DNA from: Nitrospira sp.
GTDB taxonomy: Bacteria > Nitrospirota > Nitrospiria > Nitrospirales > Nitrospiraceae
Assembly (NCBI GenBank): GCA_029865225.1
Contig: JAOUHJ010000009.1
Span: 1-64,000, forward strand
Direction of reading: 5' to 3'
Length of the DNA stretch: 64,000 nucleotides
Shown here: piece after piece, positions 18,312 through 27,312 of the stretch
Layout: each line of letters opens with the position of its first letter
Numbering within the stretch: position 1 is the first letter of the stretch
Translations under genes and position numbers: made by a program
Notes under the pieces: model-generated
Database searches by the model: none
Seen by the model: the letters and a program-made list of their open reading frames with translations, nothing else
Told to the model about the DNA's origin: nothing

Positions 18312-18755
18312 ATGAAGTTCTTTTTGTACGGCGATCTTCTCAATCCCTCGCAACTCACACGACGAGCCCCGGAACATCAGTTCCTGCACCTGGCGACCTT
18401 GGCCGACCACACGGTGAAGTTTTGCCGATGGTCGTCACAGTGGCGGTGTGGGCTTGCCAGTGTCGTCCACTCGGTGGGTGAAAAGACCTGGGGTGGCGTG
18501 TTTGAACTGACGGATGAAGATGTCGCGATCATGGATCAGTTCGAACAGGATGTGCCTCAGGGAGCCTATCGCCATCTGCAAGTAACCGTCTCGACCGAGG
18601 GTGGAGAAAAGGAACTGGTGACCACCTATGCTGCCAAGCCAATCGGCAAGTTTAAACCCAAAGACCACTATTTGGATTGGGTATTAAAGGGCCTTAAACA
18701 GTGGAAGTTTCCAGAGGAAGTCATTCAACAATGGGAGTCGTATAGACCACGATAG
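18312..18755 (+). CDS. Gamma-glutamylcyclotransferase-like (AIG2/GGCT) protein
   Basis: A 147-residue protein with the family start MKFFLYGDLLNPSQL (the YG-L motif), GGVFELTDEDVAIMDQFE containing the likely catalytic acidic residue, and a Tyr-rich C-terminal half. Members release 5-oxoproline from gamma-glutamyl peptides; the exact substrate cannot be read from sequence. It is followed after 44 nt by a ferredoxin-like gene on the same strand. Confidence 0.75.
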   Translation: MKFFLYGDLLNPSQLTRRAPEHQFLHLATLADHTVKFCRWSSQWRCGLASVVHSVGEKTWGGVFELTDEDVAIMDQFEQDVPQGAYRHLQVTVSTEGGEKELVTTYAAKPIGKFKPKDHYLDWVLKGLKQWKFPEEVIQQWESYRPR

Positions 18756-18799
18756 ACATATCGTGGAAACGGTGATGTACCGATTTTATTGAGGAGACT

Positions 18800-19126
18800 A
18801 TGCCAAAACCTAAGTATCATATACTCGTGTGCACAAATTCCCGCCCCCCTGGACATCCCAAACCGTCATGCGGTTCGGCTGGCGCCGCCCAGTTGCTCAT
18901 GGCCTTTAACATGGGATTGATGCAACGTGCTGTTCCGCCCGGAGAAGTATTGGTCAGTGCCACAGGATGTCTTGGGCCATGCGAGCAAGGCCCCACGGTC
19001 GTGGTGTATCCTGACAACACATGGTACTCTAAAGTGACTGAAGCCGACGTCGCCACGATTCTCGATGAACATGTGGCGAAAGGAGCACCGGCTGCACAGT
19101 TAAATCCTGATGCCGTATGGAAATAG
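18800..19126 (+). CDS. Thioredoxin-like [2Fe-2S] ferredoxin
   Basis: A 108-residue protein of the thioredoxin-fold ferredoxin family. The cluster Cys pattern is visible: ILVCTNSRPP, KPSCGSAGA, and ATGCLGPCEQGP. AGGAG lies 7 nt before the ATG. These proteins are electron carriers or standalone relatives of NuoE; the partner is not evident from the neighbours. Confidence 0.88.
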   Translation: MPKPKYHILVCTNSRPPGHPKPSCGSAGAAQLLMAFNMGLMQRAVPPGEVLVSATGCLGPCEQGPTVVVYPDNTWYSKVTEADVATILDEHVAKGAPAAQLNPDAVWK

Positions 19127-19197
19127 CAGCCGATACTGGTCGGTTGATCGATGGCGAGGCATGACGGTCAATCACTAACCTATATTTCGATCCCAAC

Positions 19198-19710
19198 ATG
19201 ACAACTTCAACTCATCAAGAACACAAAACCCATGCACCAGCATCAATCGGATGCATGGTCATCACCTGTAGCGATACCCGCACGCCCGACACTGATACCA
19301 GTGGTCAGCTGATTCAGAAGCTCCTCCGAGAGCAAGGCCACAGCGTCGTCAGCTATCACGTCGTCAAGGACGAACCTGGACAGATTCTATTTCAAATTAC
19401 TCTCGGCACCGCCAACGACGCAATCCGCGCGGTCATTGTCAATGGTGGAACCGGTATTTCCAGGCGGGATTCCACGTTTGAGGCGATCGACGGACTGTTG
19501 GACAAGCAGCTCAGCGGATTTGGAGAAATCTTTCGCCTCTTGACCTATCAGGAGATTGGGTCGTCGGCCATTATGAGTCGAGCGACAGCGGGCATTGTGA
19601 AGGACCGTGTCGTATTCTCTATTCCAGGTTCCGAAAATGCCGTCCGCCTCGCAATGGAAAAGCTCATTCTTCCTGAGCTTGGGCATCTGGTTGGAGAACT
19701 CAGCAAGTAA
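19198..19710 (+). CDS. moaB: Molybdenum cofactor biosynthesis protein MoaB/Mog
   Basis: A 170-residue molybdopterin adenylyltransferase-type protein. It has MVITCSDTRTPDTDTSGQLI, the nucleotide loop NGGTGISRRDSTFEAI and FSIPGSENAVRLAMEKLILP. It activates molybdopterin before metal insertion. Nitrite oxidation and nitrate reduction need this cofactor, so the gene fits a nitrifier. A 12-bp hairpin lies 18 nt after the stop. Confidence 0.88.
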   Translation: MTTSTHQEHKTHAPASIGCMVITCSDTRTPDTDTSGQLIQKLLREQGHSVVSYHVVKDEPGQILFQITLGTANDAIRAVIVNGGTGISRRDSTFEAIDGLLDKQLSGFGEIFRLLTYQEIGSSAIMSRATAGIVKDRVVFSIPGSENAVRLAMEKLILPELGHLVGELSK

Positions 19711-19727
19711 ACCGCGATGTCCTCTGC

Positions 19728-19762
19728 GGTGAGTGCTGAGTTTCTCAACGTCAGCACTCACC
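19728..19762. terminator. Inverted repeat between two convergent genes
   Basis: A perfect 12-bp stem, GGTGAGTGCTGA (19728-19739) with TCAGCACTCACC (19751-19762), has an 11-nt loop. It lies between the stops of moaB (+) and the CBS gene (-). There is no clear T run, so it may be a bidirectional terminator or a dispersed intergenic repeat. Confidence 0.55.
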
Positions 19763-19775
19763 ACTACGGACGTGC

Positions 19776-20210
19776 CTAATCTTGTGAGATCTTGGGCTCC
19801 GAATACCCCATGTCCTGTGAAATCTTCGACTGTGCGTAGCGCTTGTAGTGCAGTAGGAGGTTGCGTACAGAGACGACACCCATGATCTCGCCATTCTTGG
19901 TGACTCCGAGATGGCGCACACCTAGGTCAGCCATCATGTCCTGTGCGTCATCGACCGACTGACTCCCCTCGATCGTACAAATCGGAGTCGTCATGATTTT
20001 CTCGACCGTCAGCTTGCCCAATGGTTTGCCGCTTGCGACAGCCCGTCGCACGATATCGGTATCAGTCACGATCCCAACCAGTTGCTTTCCCTTTTTTACA
20101 AACAAAGACCCAATACGTGCCGTGCGCATCGTCTTGGCAGCACTCGTGATCGATGCCTTCGGCCCGATGAACTTCAGTCGTTTGTTCGCAAGCTGACTAA
20201 TGGTGGCCAT
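19776..20210 (-). CDS. CBS-domain pair protein
   Basis: A 144-residue protein made of two CBS motifs: residues about 10-65 (SITSAAKTMRTARIGSLFV, GIVTDTDIVRRAV) and about 72-130 (QSVDDAQDMMADLGVRHLGV, MGVVSVRNLLLHYK). Such stand-alone Bateman modules bind adenine nucleotides and regulate partners that cannot be told from context. The ATG directly follows a GGAGGGG stretch, so true spacing of the ribosome site is short. Confidence 0.85.
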   Translation of the reverse strand: MATISQLANKRLKFIGPKASITSAAKTMRTARIGSLFVKKGKQLVGIVTDTDIVRRAVASGKPLGKLTVEKIMTTPICTIEGSQSVDDAQDMMADLGVRHLGVTKNGEIMGVVSVRNLLLHYKRYAQSKISQDMGYSEPKISQD

Positions 20211-20465
20211 CCCCTCCCCCTTTCATCTTTCCATCTCCACACACGGTTGACTGCCGACGTTCGAACACCGATCTTGTTCGGTCGGGCCTAGATTATCATG
20301 AATAAGTGAAACGTGCGAGGCCGTTATGCACGTTACTCATGGTGGTTCGTCACAACATTGCAGATTGACGAAGCGAGACGATGTAACACGTCAGAGACGC
20401 AAAGCTCACCCCGCTTCGATTCAGTGAGACCAATACGCAGTACTTAGCGCGCAGCACTCTCAAGC

Positions 20466-21494
20466 TCAGCAGGTCAGCACGATCTTACCGAAAAATTTCC
20501 GGCTGACCATCAGTTCCTGGGCTGCACGGGCCTCTTGAAGTGGGAAGATACGATCGACAACAACCATTAATCGCCCCTGCCCCATGAGTTCGGTGGCCTT
20601 CACAAGTTCTGCGCGCGTACCCATGTAGGATCCCTTGACCGTCAGTTGACGAGAGTAGAGATCGCGTAGGTTCAATGTCACGTCAGCGCCGGTCGTCGCC
20701 CCACAGGTGATCAGCCGTCCTCCTCTCGCGAGTGAGTCTAGACAACTGGTCCATACCTCCGGACCAATGTGTTCAATGACCACATCGACGCCTCGTCCTT
20801 CTGTCAGCATCCGAACACGGTCTGACACCTTCTCTCGGGTGTGATTGATCACCGCATCAGCTCCCAAGACCACGCCCTTGGGCACCTTGTCGTCGCTGCC
20901 GACTGTGGCCAGCACGCGAGCCCCAGCTAACTTGGCCAGTTGCACCGCCATCATTCCGACACCGCTCCCGGCTCCCATGACGAGTACAGTTTCGCCATGC
21001 TGAAGACCGGCGAGTGGAAACAACATATGGGACGCGGTAACGGACACGAGCGGAAAAGCTGCGGCCTGTTCAAATGTCAGATTCTCCGGCATCGGAAGGA
21101 CATTTCGAAATGGCACCTTCACGTATTCGGCATAGCCACCATGCGTCTTGGTGCCGAGCAGATGATAACTCCGGCACATGTTGTCTCGGCCAGCGAGGCA
21201 GTATTCGCACCGCCAACAACTGATTCCCGGTGAGACAAAGACCTGGGCACCGATGGAAACCCCTTCAACCTGGGTGCCGACTTGCTCAACAATGCCCGAT
21301 ACATCCGAGCCTCCGACGTGGGGTAAGGGGATGGAATAGGCGGGACTTCCCTGTCTGATCCAGATGTCAAGGTGGTTGAGCGCGCAGGCGTTGACCCGAA
21401 TCAACACTTCCTGTGGGCCGATCTGAGGCATGGGCAAGTCTTCATATGACAGCTTGTCGGGCCCACCATGCTCACGAAACAACACCACCTTCAT
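20466..21494 (-). CDS. Zinc-type medium-chain alcohol dehydrogenase / quinone-oxidoreductase-like protein
   Basis: A 342-residue MDR protein. The N-terminal catalytic fold carries the structural zinc cysteines (CWRCEYCLAGRDNMC). The cofactor site is VMGAGSGVGMMAVQLAK. The catalytic-zinc cysteine position is replaced (NACALNHLDIWIRQG, quinone-oxidoreductase type), so a catalytic zinc is doubtful. Substrate is unknown. It lies 27 nt downstream of the PhzF-type gene on the same strand. Confidence 0.85.
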   Translation of the reverse strand: MKVVLFREHGGPDKLSYEDLPMPQIGPQEVLIRVNACALNHLDIWIRQGSPAYSIPLPHVGGSDVSGIVEQVGTQVEGVSIGAQVFVSPGISCWRCEYCLAGRDNMCRSYHLLGTKTHGGYAEYVKVPFRNVLPMPENLTFEQAAAFPLVSVTASHMLFPLAGLQHGETVLVMGAGSGVGMMAVQLAKLAGARVLATVGSDDKVPKGVVLGADAVINHTREKVSDRVRMLTEGRGVDVVIEHIGPEVWTSCLDSLARGGRLITCGATTGADVTLNLRDLYSRQLTVKGSYMGTRAELVKATELMGQGRLMVVVDRIFPLQEARAAQELMVSRKFFGKIVLTC

Positions 21495-21521
21495 CTGTTC
21501 CCTCTCTCCTTACACTCAGGT

Positions 21522-22451
21522 TCAAAACCGCAACATTCCCTCTACAACCAATACGCACTGCCCGCCGACCGTGACGCCTTGAATGACATCGTCTTCCGAC
21601 TTGACCTGCACGAGAATTCGAGACGGGCGATCGATCTCATACCCCTGCTCAATGAGGATCTCCGTTGTAGGCCCCACTTCCACCACGCCGTTTTGGACCA
21701 GATAAGCCCCCAGCGCTCCACCGGCGCTCCCCGTCGCAGGATCCTCCAAGATGCCGATCTTTGGTGCAAACATCCGTGCATGCACAGAGGCAAACGACTC
21801 AACCGTCACCGTCGTGAAGACCATGATGCCATTGGCGCCAAAGCGCTCACAGACCTTGATAATAGCTGAGGCATCCGGATTGATGGACCGTGCGGCCGTC
21901 AATGTCCGAACCGGCACGATCAAGACCGGCAAGCCGGTTGAGACGACTCGGAGCGGCCATTTTGCGTCAGCAATGACGTGTTTTGGTATGCCCAGCGCCG
22001 CAGCGATCAGATAGAGCTCGTCGACGGCCGTGATCGGCTCAAGGAATTCCGGTTTGGGCTGAGCCATGACGACTCGCACCACAGCCCCCTGCTCGCTATG
22101 AACCTCGATGGGAAATAGGCCGATATTACACTCCTGCGTCACACGAGTAATGCCGTCCGTGACGGAGATCCGTTTGAGATGGGCCAGGACGTAAAACGTC
22201 CCGAGTACCGGATGACCGGCAAAGGGAATTTCCTGGGTCGGTGTGAAAATGCGCAACCGCGCAACCGCGGCAGGGTCAGTCGGTGGAAAGACAAACACGG
22301 TCTCCGAGAGATTCATCTCCCGCGCGATCCGTTGCAATTGGTCGTCAGTCAAGCCCTCTGTGTCAGGAAAGACAGCGACGGGATTGCCGCCAAACGGTTG
22401 GCCCGTAAAGACGTCAGCTTGGTAGAACTTCAGTGAGCGTTGCTCGGTCAT
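21522..22451 (-). CDS. PhzF-family isomerase/epimerase
   Basis: A 309-residue protein with the family start YQADVFTGQPFGGNPVAVFP, the NLSETVFVFPPTD motif with the catalytic Glu, PFAGHPVLGTFYVLAH and ILEDPATGSAGGALGAYLV. PhzF proteins isomerise small substrates; only phenazine-related members have a defined reaction, and no phenazine genes are here. Probably cotranscribed with the downstream dehydrogenase. Confidence 0.88.
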   Translation of the reverse strand: MTEQRSLKFYQADVFTGQPFGGNPVAVFPDTEGLTDDQLQRIAREMNLSETVFVFPPTDPAAVARLRIFTPTQEIPFAGHPVLGTFYVLAHLKRISVTDGITRVTQECNIGLFPIEVHSEQGAVVRVVMAQPKPEFLEPITAVDELYLIAAALGIPKHVIADAKWPLRVVSTGLPVLIVPVRTLTAARSINPDASAIIKVCERFGANGIMVFTTVTVESFASVHARMFAPKIGILEDPATGSAGGALGAYLVQNGVVEVGPTTEILIEQGYEIDRPSRILVQVKSEDDVIQGVTVGGQCVLVVEGMLRF

Positions 22452-22556
22452 GCCACTCCTCGTCGGTCCACTCAGTTACTCTGTGATCAAGTCGGCAGAG
22501 CAAGAAGATCTCCAACATCCTTTGACAGGTCGCCTCAACTTTGTCAAACTCGCTTC

Positions 22557-22814
22557 ATGAATCCCATTACCGAGCAAGACATCGCGCATGCATTGGAAGT
22601 GTTGAGCCTCACGCTCCCGATCACCTCAGAAGACCTGGAACGGGCCAGGCGTGTCCAGCTCTATAATTGGAATCCCTCGCGTTATGCCGGCCTCACGAAC
22701 AATCCCAAGCAATACATGGAACAGTACCGGAAGGCCGAAGAGATGACGCGGACCGTCGAAGCCGCTTTCGCTCTAGTATCCGCGGTGTTCGTTCCCGATG
22801 ACGCGGCACACTGA
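22557..22814 (+). CDS. Small protein resembling a J-domain without the HPD motif
   Basis: An 85-residue protein from ATG 22557; the frame stays open upstream but overlaps the PhzF gene. It reads like a J-domain: helix I (DIAHALEVLSLTLPITSEDL), helix II ending at VQLYNWNPSRYAGLTN, and helix III (MTRTVEAAFALVSAVF). The HPD tripeptide expected after helix II is replaced by WNPSR, so it should not stimulate a DnaK ATPase. The resemblance is by eye only. It converges on the radical SAM gene. Confidence 0.55.
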   Translation: MNPITEQDIAHALEVLSLTLPITSEDLERARRVQLYNWNPSRYAGLTNNPKQYMEQYRKAEEMTRTVEAAFALVSAVFVPDDAAH

Positions 22815-22842
22815 CCGTCAATCTTTCTTTAAACCTCCACCT

Positions 22843-24795
22843 TCACTCAACATCGTGGCTCGTGACGCGCGACATCCCCTCGTCTCCTTGAGACTGCGCC
22901 ACCGGCCATGTCACCAGGCCTGAGACCCCTTCCCGAGATCCAACCGGCTGTGTCTGTCGAGCATAAATTTGTGGCAAATGGTTTGTCCCAAACTTGGAAA
23001 TGTAGAGAAACACGTGCTCTCGCGAGTTCACTCGCACGGCCCATGGATGAAAATCGCGTTGGTAGAATTCTTCGCACAGCTGCATGGCATCGAGGCACGA
23101 GAGTGTGCTGGGATCGTTGAGGGTATAGTAGTAGTCGAGTGGGAGATCGTATTCCTCCTGCTTATGAATCGTAATTCCGAATTTCTCCGGATGGCGTACC
23201 ATCGGCGTGTGCCGGTACGCCACGAAATAGAAGAGTTCCAGCGAATGAATCACCGGCTGATGGTCAAGGACGAATTGCCGGGTTTCCATCGCTTCCTCGA
23301 ACGTTTCTCCAGGAAACCCGTAAAACGCCATGACATGGTTCCAGATCCCAGACTTGGATGCCATCTGAAGGTTCCGTTCGATGACACTTTTCCGAGCGTG
23401 TTTGTCCATCAGATTCAACACGCGTTCATTGGCGGATTCCATTCCATAATAGAGCGTGCAGCAGCCGGCCCGGGCGGCAAGATCCCAGGTCGCTTGGTCC
23501 TGGAGCGTCTCTTCAAATCGAATCAGCGTCGTCCACTTGATCCCGACATTCTGGTCGACCAGCAGCTGCGAAACTTTTTTGAATAGGGCAGGCGGATAGG
23601 ATTCGTCACTAAACAGGAAGTGTCGGCATTGGTACTTATCCCGTAGTGTCTTGATTTGGTCCACCACCAGTTGAGCCGGCATCCCACGGTATTGATCGAA
23701 GTAACCTTGTCCATGGTCACAAAACGTACAGCGTCCCCAGTAACAGCCACGCGTCGCGAGGTAGGGAATGATGAGATCGGGAACGAAGTAGCGATCGAGC
23801 GGCAGCCCCTCAAAATCCGGCAACGGCAACGCGGTGGTCTTCTCGGTGTAGACTTCCGGATTCCGATGGAGACCGGCATCATCTCGATAAATCAAGTTCG
23901 GGACAGAGGAGATCGGACGCTGTCCATTCAGGGCTTCAATGAGCCACAGCAGTGCGTGCTCGCCTTCATAAAGAATTGCTGAATCAAATACTTCCGTGAA
24001 AAACATCTCATGATTGACGAGGTCTTCCTGCAGCCGCGTAATGACGTTGCCGCCCACGACAAGATGAATATTTGAAAATGTTTCCTTGATCATCTTGGCG
24101 AAGGTGAGACCAGCCAGTAGCTGCATTTGCGTTCCGATGGAAATGCCGACCACATCCGGTTTCTCTTTGGCGATCTCCGGCATGACCAGCTGATTGCAGA
24201 GATCTCGATAGACGTTCACCTGTTCATCCTCTATGCAGGCAAAGACTTCTTGTGAGACTCCGGGGCGATAACCAAGATTGCTTTCCATCGGATAGAACAC
24301 GAGCGAGGCAGGAAAGTAGGCGGCAGAGATATAGGTCATGGTCTCACGGAATGTGTTGAGCGCGCCCTCTAGGAGTTCGGCATCATAGAACCGCTCTCCG
24401 CGCACGATTCGCTTGGCATCCTCAGCTCGCTCTGCAAGATCGAAGACATCAAGATCATAGGCCTGTTCAACGACGGCCTTGTGACTCAGTTCCCGTTCCG
24501 TGAGAGGGTCCGTCTTCTCTTTCTCCTGCAGAGACTTCAACTGCATGCCCAACCGGCCCTTCACCCAGATCAGGAACTCCATACTGAAGAAGTGGTCCCA
24601 CATGCCGATGTTGATGTCGCGTTGAATGACCGTATGACCTGCCTCGCGGAGCACTGCGGTGAGCGAAGGCAATGCAAGGTAAGGCGCCGTCGGTACCCAC
24701 TCCGGCGGGAACAGGAGCATGACGTTGGACTTCTTCCGATCTTCCTTGTTGATCGGGGCCAAGCCGTCGATTTGGACGAGTCCGTTACTGCTCAT
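22843..24795 (-). CDS. B12-binding-domain radical SAM protein (copy 1)
   Basis: A 650-residue protein. The N-terminus has a cobalamin-binding-like Rossmann start (NVMLLFPPEWVPTAPYLALP, SLTAVLREAGHTVIQRDIN), a long helical insert (about 80-190), then a second Rossmann part (PDVVGISIGTQMQLLAGLTF). The radical SAM core has cysteines at about 351, 356 and 359 in RGCYWGRCTFCDHG, spaced C-x4-C-x2-C, followed by FYGFPGETFEEAME. No DxHxxG base-off motif is seen. The reaction is unknown. A paralog lies 100 nt upstream on the same strand. Confidence 0.85.
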   Translation of the reverse strand: MSSNGLVQIDGLAPINKEDRKKSNVMLLFPPEWVPTAPYLALPSLTAVLREAGHTVIQRDINIGMWDHFFSMEFLIWVKGRLGMQLKSLQEKEKTDPLTERELSHKAVVEQAYDLDVFDLAERAEDAKRIVRGERFYDAELLEGALNTFRETMTYISAAYFPASLVFYPMESNLGYRPGVSQEVFACIEDEQVNVYRDLCNQLVMPEIAKEKPDVVGISIGTQMQLLAGLTFAKMIKETFSNIHLVVGGNVITRLQEDLVNHEMFFTEVFDSAILYEGEHALLWLIEALNGQRPISSVPNLIYRDDAGLHRNPEVYTEKTTALPLPDFEGLPLDRYFVPDLIIPYLATRGCYWGRCTFCDHGQGYFDQYRGMPAQLVVDQIKTLRDKYQCRHFLFSDESYPPALFKKVSQLLVDQNVGIKWTTLIRFEETLQDQATWDLAARAGCCTLYYGMESANERVLNLMDKHARKSVIERNLQMASKSGIWNHVMAFYGFPGETFEEAMETRQFVLDHQPVIHSLELFYFVAYRHTPMVRHPEKFGITIHKQEEYDLPLDYYYTLNDPSTLSCLDAMQLCEEFYQRDFHPWAVRVNSREHVFLYISKFGTNHLPQIYARQTQPVGSREGVSGLVTWPVAQSQGDEGMSRVTSHDVE

Positions 24796-24813
24796 GGTCT
24801 TTCTTCCCGAAAC

Positions 24814-24889
24814 GTAAAAGGTGAAACGTAAGAAGGTGAATACCTGTCTTTGGAGCCCTACCGATTACATTTCACCTTTCACTTTTTAC
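24814..24889. repeat. Imperfect inverted repeat between the two radical SAM genes
   Basis: Arms GTAAAAGGTGAAA (24814-24826) and its near-complement (24877-24889) pair with one mismatch. Extra GGTGAAA copies lie inside both arms. It could form a hairpin between the paralogs, possibly modulating readthrough, or be an ordinary intergenic repeat. Confidence 0.5.
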
Positions 24890-24895
24890 TGCGCG

Positions 24896-26794
24896 CTACA
24901 TCTTTCCAGCTAACGTTGGGGTAACCCCTTTCGTTCCTACAGTCTGGTACTGCAGCTCTGACAACTTTCCTAATCCAAACCTTGAAATATAGAGGAAGAT
25001 ATATTCACGAATATAGAGACGCAGATCCCATCCGGGATTGTGGTGCTGTTCGAATTGCTCGAAGACTCGTTCCGCCTCTTCGATACTCATGCCGTTCTTG
25101 ACCGTGTAGTAATAATCGAGCGCCAAATCCCACTCCGGATTCTTGTACGCCGTCACACCCCACTTCTCCGGATGCTTCGCCACCGGGTTGTGCCGCCCAA
25201 GGTCGAACGTGCCGAACCCGAGCGAATGGACATGGTCCTTGTTCTGTTCTAAGAACTGCACCGACTGCCACGCCTCTTCCTTCGTCTCGCCCGGAAAGCC
25301 GAAGAAGCCCATGCAGTGGTTCCAGATTCCAGCCTCTGCCGTCAGCTTGAGATGCGTCGTCATCACTTCGGCCGTGGTCGCCTTGTCCATGAGTTGTAGT
25401 ACCCGCTCGACGCCCGACTCATAGCCGAAGTGGAGGTAGCGGCAACCTGACTCCTTTGCATCCTGCCAAACCTGTTCGTCGAGCAAGCTCTTCTCAAACC
25501 GCATATGTGTTGTCCAGGTGATGCCCATTTGGTTGTCTATCAGCCCACGAGTGAGCTTGCGAAAGAGCGCGGGTGGATAGGACTCGTCGGTGAAGTGAAA
25601 GTGCTGCGCGCCATACTTGTCCCGCAGAAACCGAATATCGGCGAGCGCATCCTGAATCTTCTTTGATCGATAGCCTGCCGTGTAGCCCTCGCCATGGTCA
25701 CAAAATTCGCAACGGCCCCAGTAGCAGCCACGCGTCGCAAGATAGGGAAGGATTCGCGTTGGCACGAAATACTTCTCCAGGGGTAGCCCGTCAAAATCCG
25801 GCGGCGGGAGTGTCGCGAGATCCTCCGCATAACTGGTCGGTGATGTATGAACCCCACTCTCGTCCTTATAAATTGTATTGGGCACCTCAGCCAGGCTCTT
25901 CTTTGCCCCCACTGCCGAGACCAACTGTACGAAGGCCGTCTCCCCTTCATACATGACGGCACTGTCGAAGTACTGGAACAGTGGCGACTGAGGCAGCACG
26001 TCTCGCAGCCGTGTCACCGTATTGCCGCCGATCGTGAGGTGGATGTGAGGGAAGTGCTCCTTGATGAGGGCACAGAACGTCATCGTCGAGAACATCTGCT
26101 GCTGGAGAACGATCGAGATGCCAATCACGTCCGGCTGTTCCACTTCGATCACTGGTTTCACGAGAGAGTCGAACACATCGCGGTAGATGTTGACTTGGGG
26201 ATCGTTCACCGCATCGATGACCTCGGACGAGACATAGACCTTGTACGAGAGATTGGTCTCCATCGGCGGCATGCAGATTCTTGCTGGAAAATAGACGAGC
26301 GAGATGATCGACATGACCTCTCGAAAGACTTGAAGAGACCATTCTAACATATTGACATCATAGAACTGTTCGCTTCTGATGATGCGCTTTGCTTCCTCGC
26401 TATTCTGGATCAGCTTTGCCATCCGTTGATGGGTGACATCGCAGAGTGCGAGCTGCACGTCCATCTCGGCTTCACTCAATTCTCGCTTTTTTGAAAGTTT
26501 CCGTAGGCGGTCGAGTTGCTGCGGTACTCGACGCAGAACCTTCTTAAAAAAGTCCTCGCTGAAATACCAGTCCCACATCTCACAATTAATGTCCTTTTGA
26601 ATGACTGTATGGCCTGCCTGGCGGAGAACAGCTGTGAGAGAGGGCAGCGACAGATAGGGTTCCGAGGGAAACCAATCAGGCGGGAAGATCAACATGATCT
26701 TCATTTTCCGTCTGCTAGAAGCTTCGAACTGCTGGCGATTGAGGAGAATCAGCTCCTTGGAGGCGCGGTTACCCTTGGAATATTCCACTTTCAT
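24896..26794 (-). CDS. B12-binding-domain radical SAM protein (copy 2)
   Basis: A 632-residue paralog of the previous gene with the same order: IMLIFPPDWFPSEPYLSLPS, helical insert, PDVIGISIVLQQQMFSTMTF, and cysteines at about 357, 362 and 365 in RGCYWGRCEFCDHGEGY, again C-x4-C-x2-C. GFFGFPGETKEEAW is the downstream SAM-core motif. Residues 1-30 are an extra basic segment; Met 31 is an alternative start. Both genes likely form one transcript, read first through this copy. Confidence 0.85.
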   Translation of the reverse strand: MKVEYSKGNRASKELILLNRQQFEASSRRKMKIMLIFPPDWFPSEPYLSLPSLTAVLRQAGHTVIQKDINCEMWDWYFSEDFFKKVLRRVPQQLDRLRKLSKKRELSEAEMDVQLALCDVTHQRMAKLIQNSEEAKRIIRSEQFYDVNMLEWSLQVFREVMSIISLVYFPARICMPPMETNLSYKVYVSSEVIDAVNDPQVNIYRDVFDSLVKPVIEVEQPDVIGISIVLQQQMFSTMTFCALIKEHFPHIHLTIGGNTVTRLRDVLPQSPLFQYFDSAVMYEGETAFVQLVSAVGAKKSLAEVPNTIYKDESGVHTSPTSYAEDLATLPPPDFDGLPLEKYFVPTRILPYLATRGCYWGRCEFCDHGEGYTAGYRSKKIQDALADIRFLRDKYGAQHFHFTDESYPPALFRKLTRGLIDNQMGITWTTHMRFEKSLLDEQVWQDAKESGCRYLHFGYESGVERVLQLMDKATTAEVMTTHLKLTAEAGIWNHCMGFFGFPGETKEEAWQSVQFLEQNKDHVHSLGFGTFDLGRHNPVAKHPEKWGVTAYKNPEWDLALDYYYTVKNGMSIEEAERVFEQFEQHHNPGWDLRLYIREYIFLYISRFGLGKLSELQYQTVGTKGVTPTLAGKM

Positions 26795-27156
26795 GAAGAA
26801 CTGGTCCTTTCTTCGCCCGACCGCGAAGCGACCTGAAACAGCCAGAATGACAAGGAGTTACAACGGTGGGTTATTGTACGAGGGCCAAAGATTGAGATGC
26901 AAGGGCGGGAGTGGAGCGCCCAGGTAATCCTCATGCTCGCTGAAGCTCCATGGAGAAACAGCGGTCCCTTAATATGCGCGCATGCGCAGTCTTGACAGTG
27001 AAAACAATATTCAGTGTGTAGGGCGCGGCAAGGGGGTTAGAATTTTACAAGAGAATGTACTTCAGCCATCCGCGCAGCCAACACACCCGCTCGATGTCAT
27101 ATCTCATTCCCTCAAGTTCTCCAAGCACATTGGATCAGCAGCATCTCGAACGGCTG

Positions 27157-27186
27157 TTGCCGGTTGACACCGGTACGCGGGATAAT
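27157..27186 (+). promoter_or_regulatory. Sigma70-type promoter of PilZ copy 1
   Basis: TTGCCG (27157-27162), an 18-nt spacer and GATAAT (27181-27186). The same two boxes and the same spacing occur 105-130 nt upstream of the second copy (33631-33660) while the spacer has diverged, which supports a conserved promoter. The rest of 26795-27150 shows no gene. Confidence 0.6.
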
Positions 27187-27273
27187 GGGTTCCGGGATGA
27201 ACAATGCACAGTGAGGCAATCAGAGCATTCGCACAAGTCTTCTCCTCACTGCTTCTTCGCAAGGGGAGACGTA

Positions 27274-27309
27274 ATGAGTCACATTGATCGAAAAGTGGAG
27301 ATTCAATAA
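27274..27309 (+). CDS. Short leader ORF before PilZ copy 1
   Basis: Eleven codons and a stop (MSHIDRKVEIQ) behind AAGGGGAG 6 nt upstream. The stop lies 3 nt before the PilZ ATG. A homologous leader (MNPIDGKVEH) stands at the same place before copy 2 and has kept its frame, ribosome site and stop, although single bases differ. This suggests translational coupling or a leader-based control, not a metabolite attenuator, because no residue is repeated. Confidence 0.5.
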   Translation: MSHIDRKVEIQ

Positions 27310-27312
27310 GTC

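Noticed and set aside
26992-27020. TTGACA box followed by TGTGTA at 17 nt
   Set aside because: The -10 match is poor and a conserved promoter lies closer to the gene at 27157.
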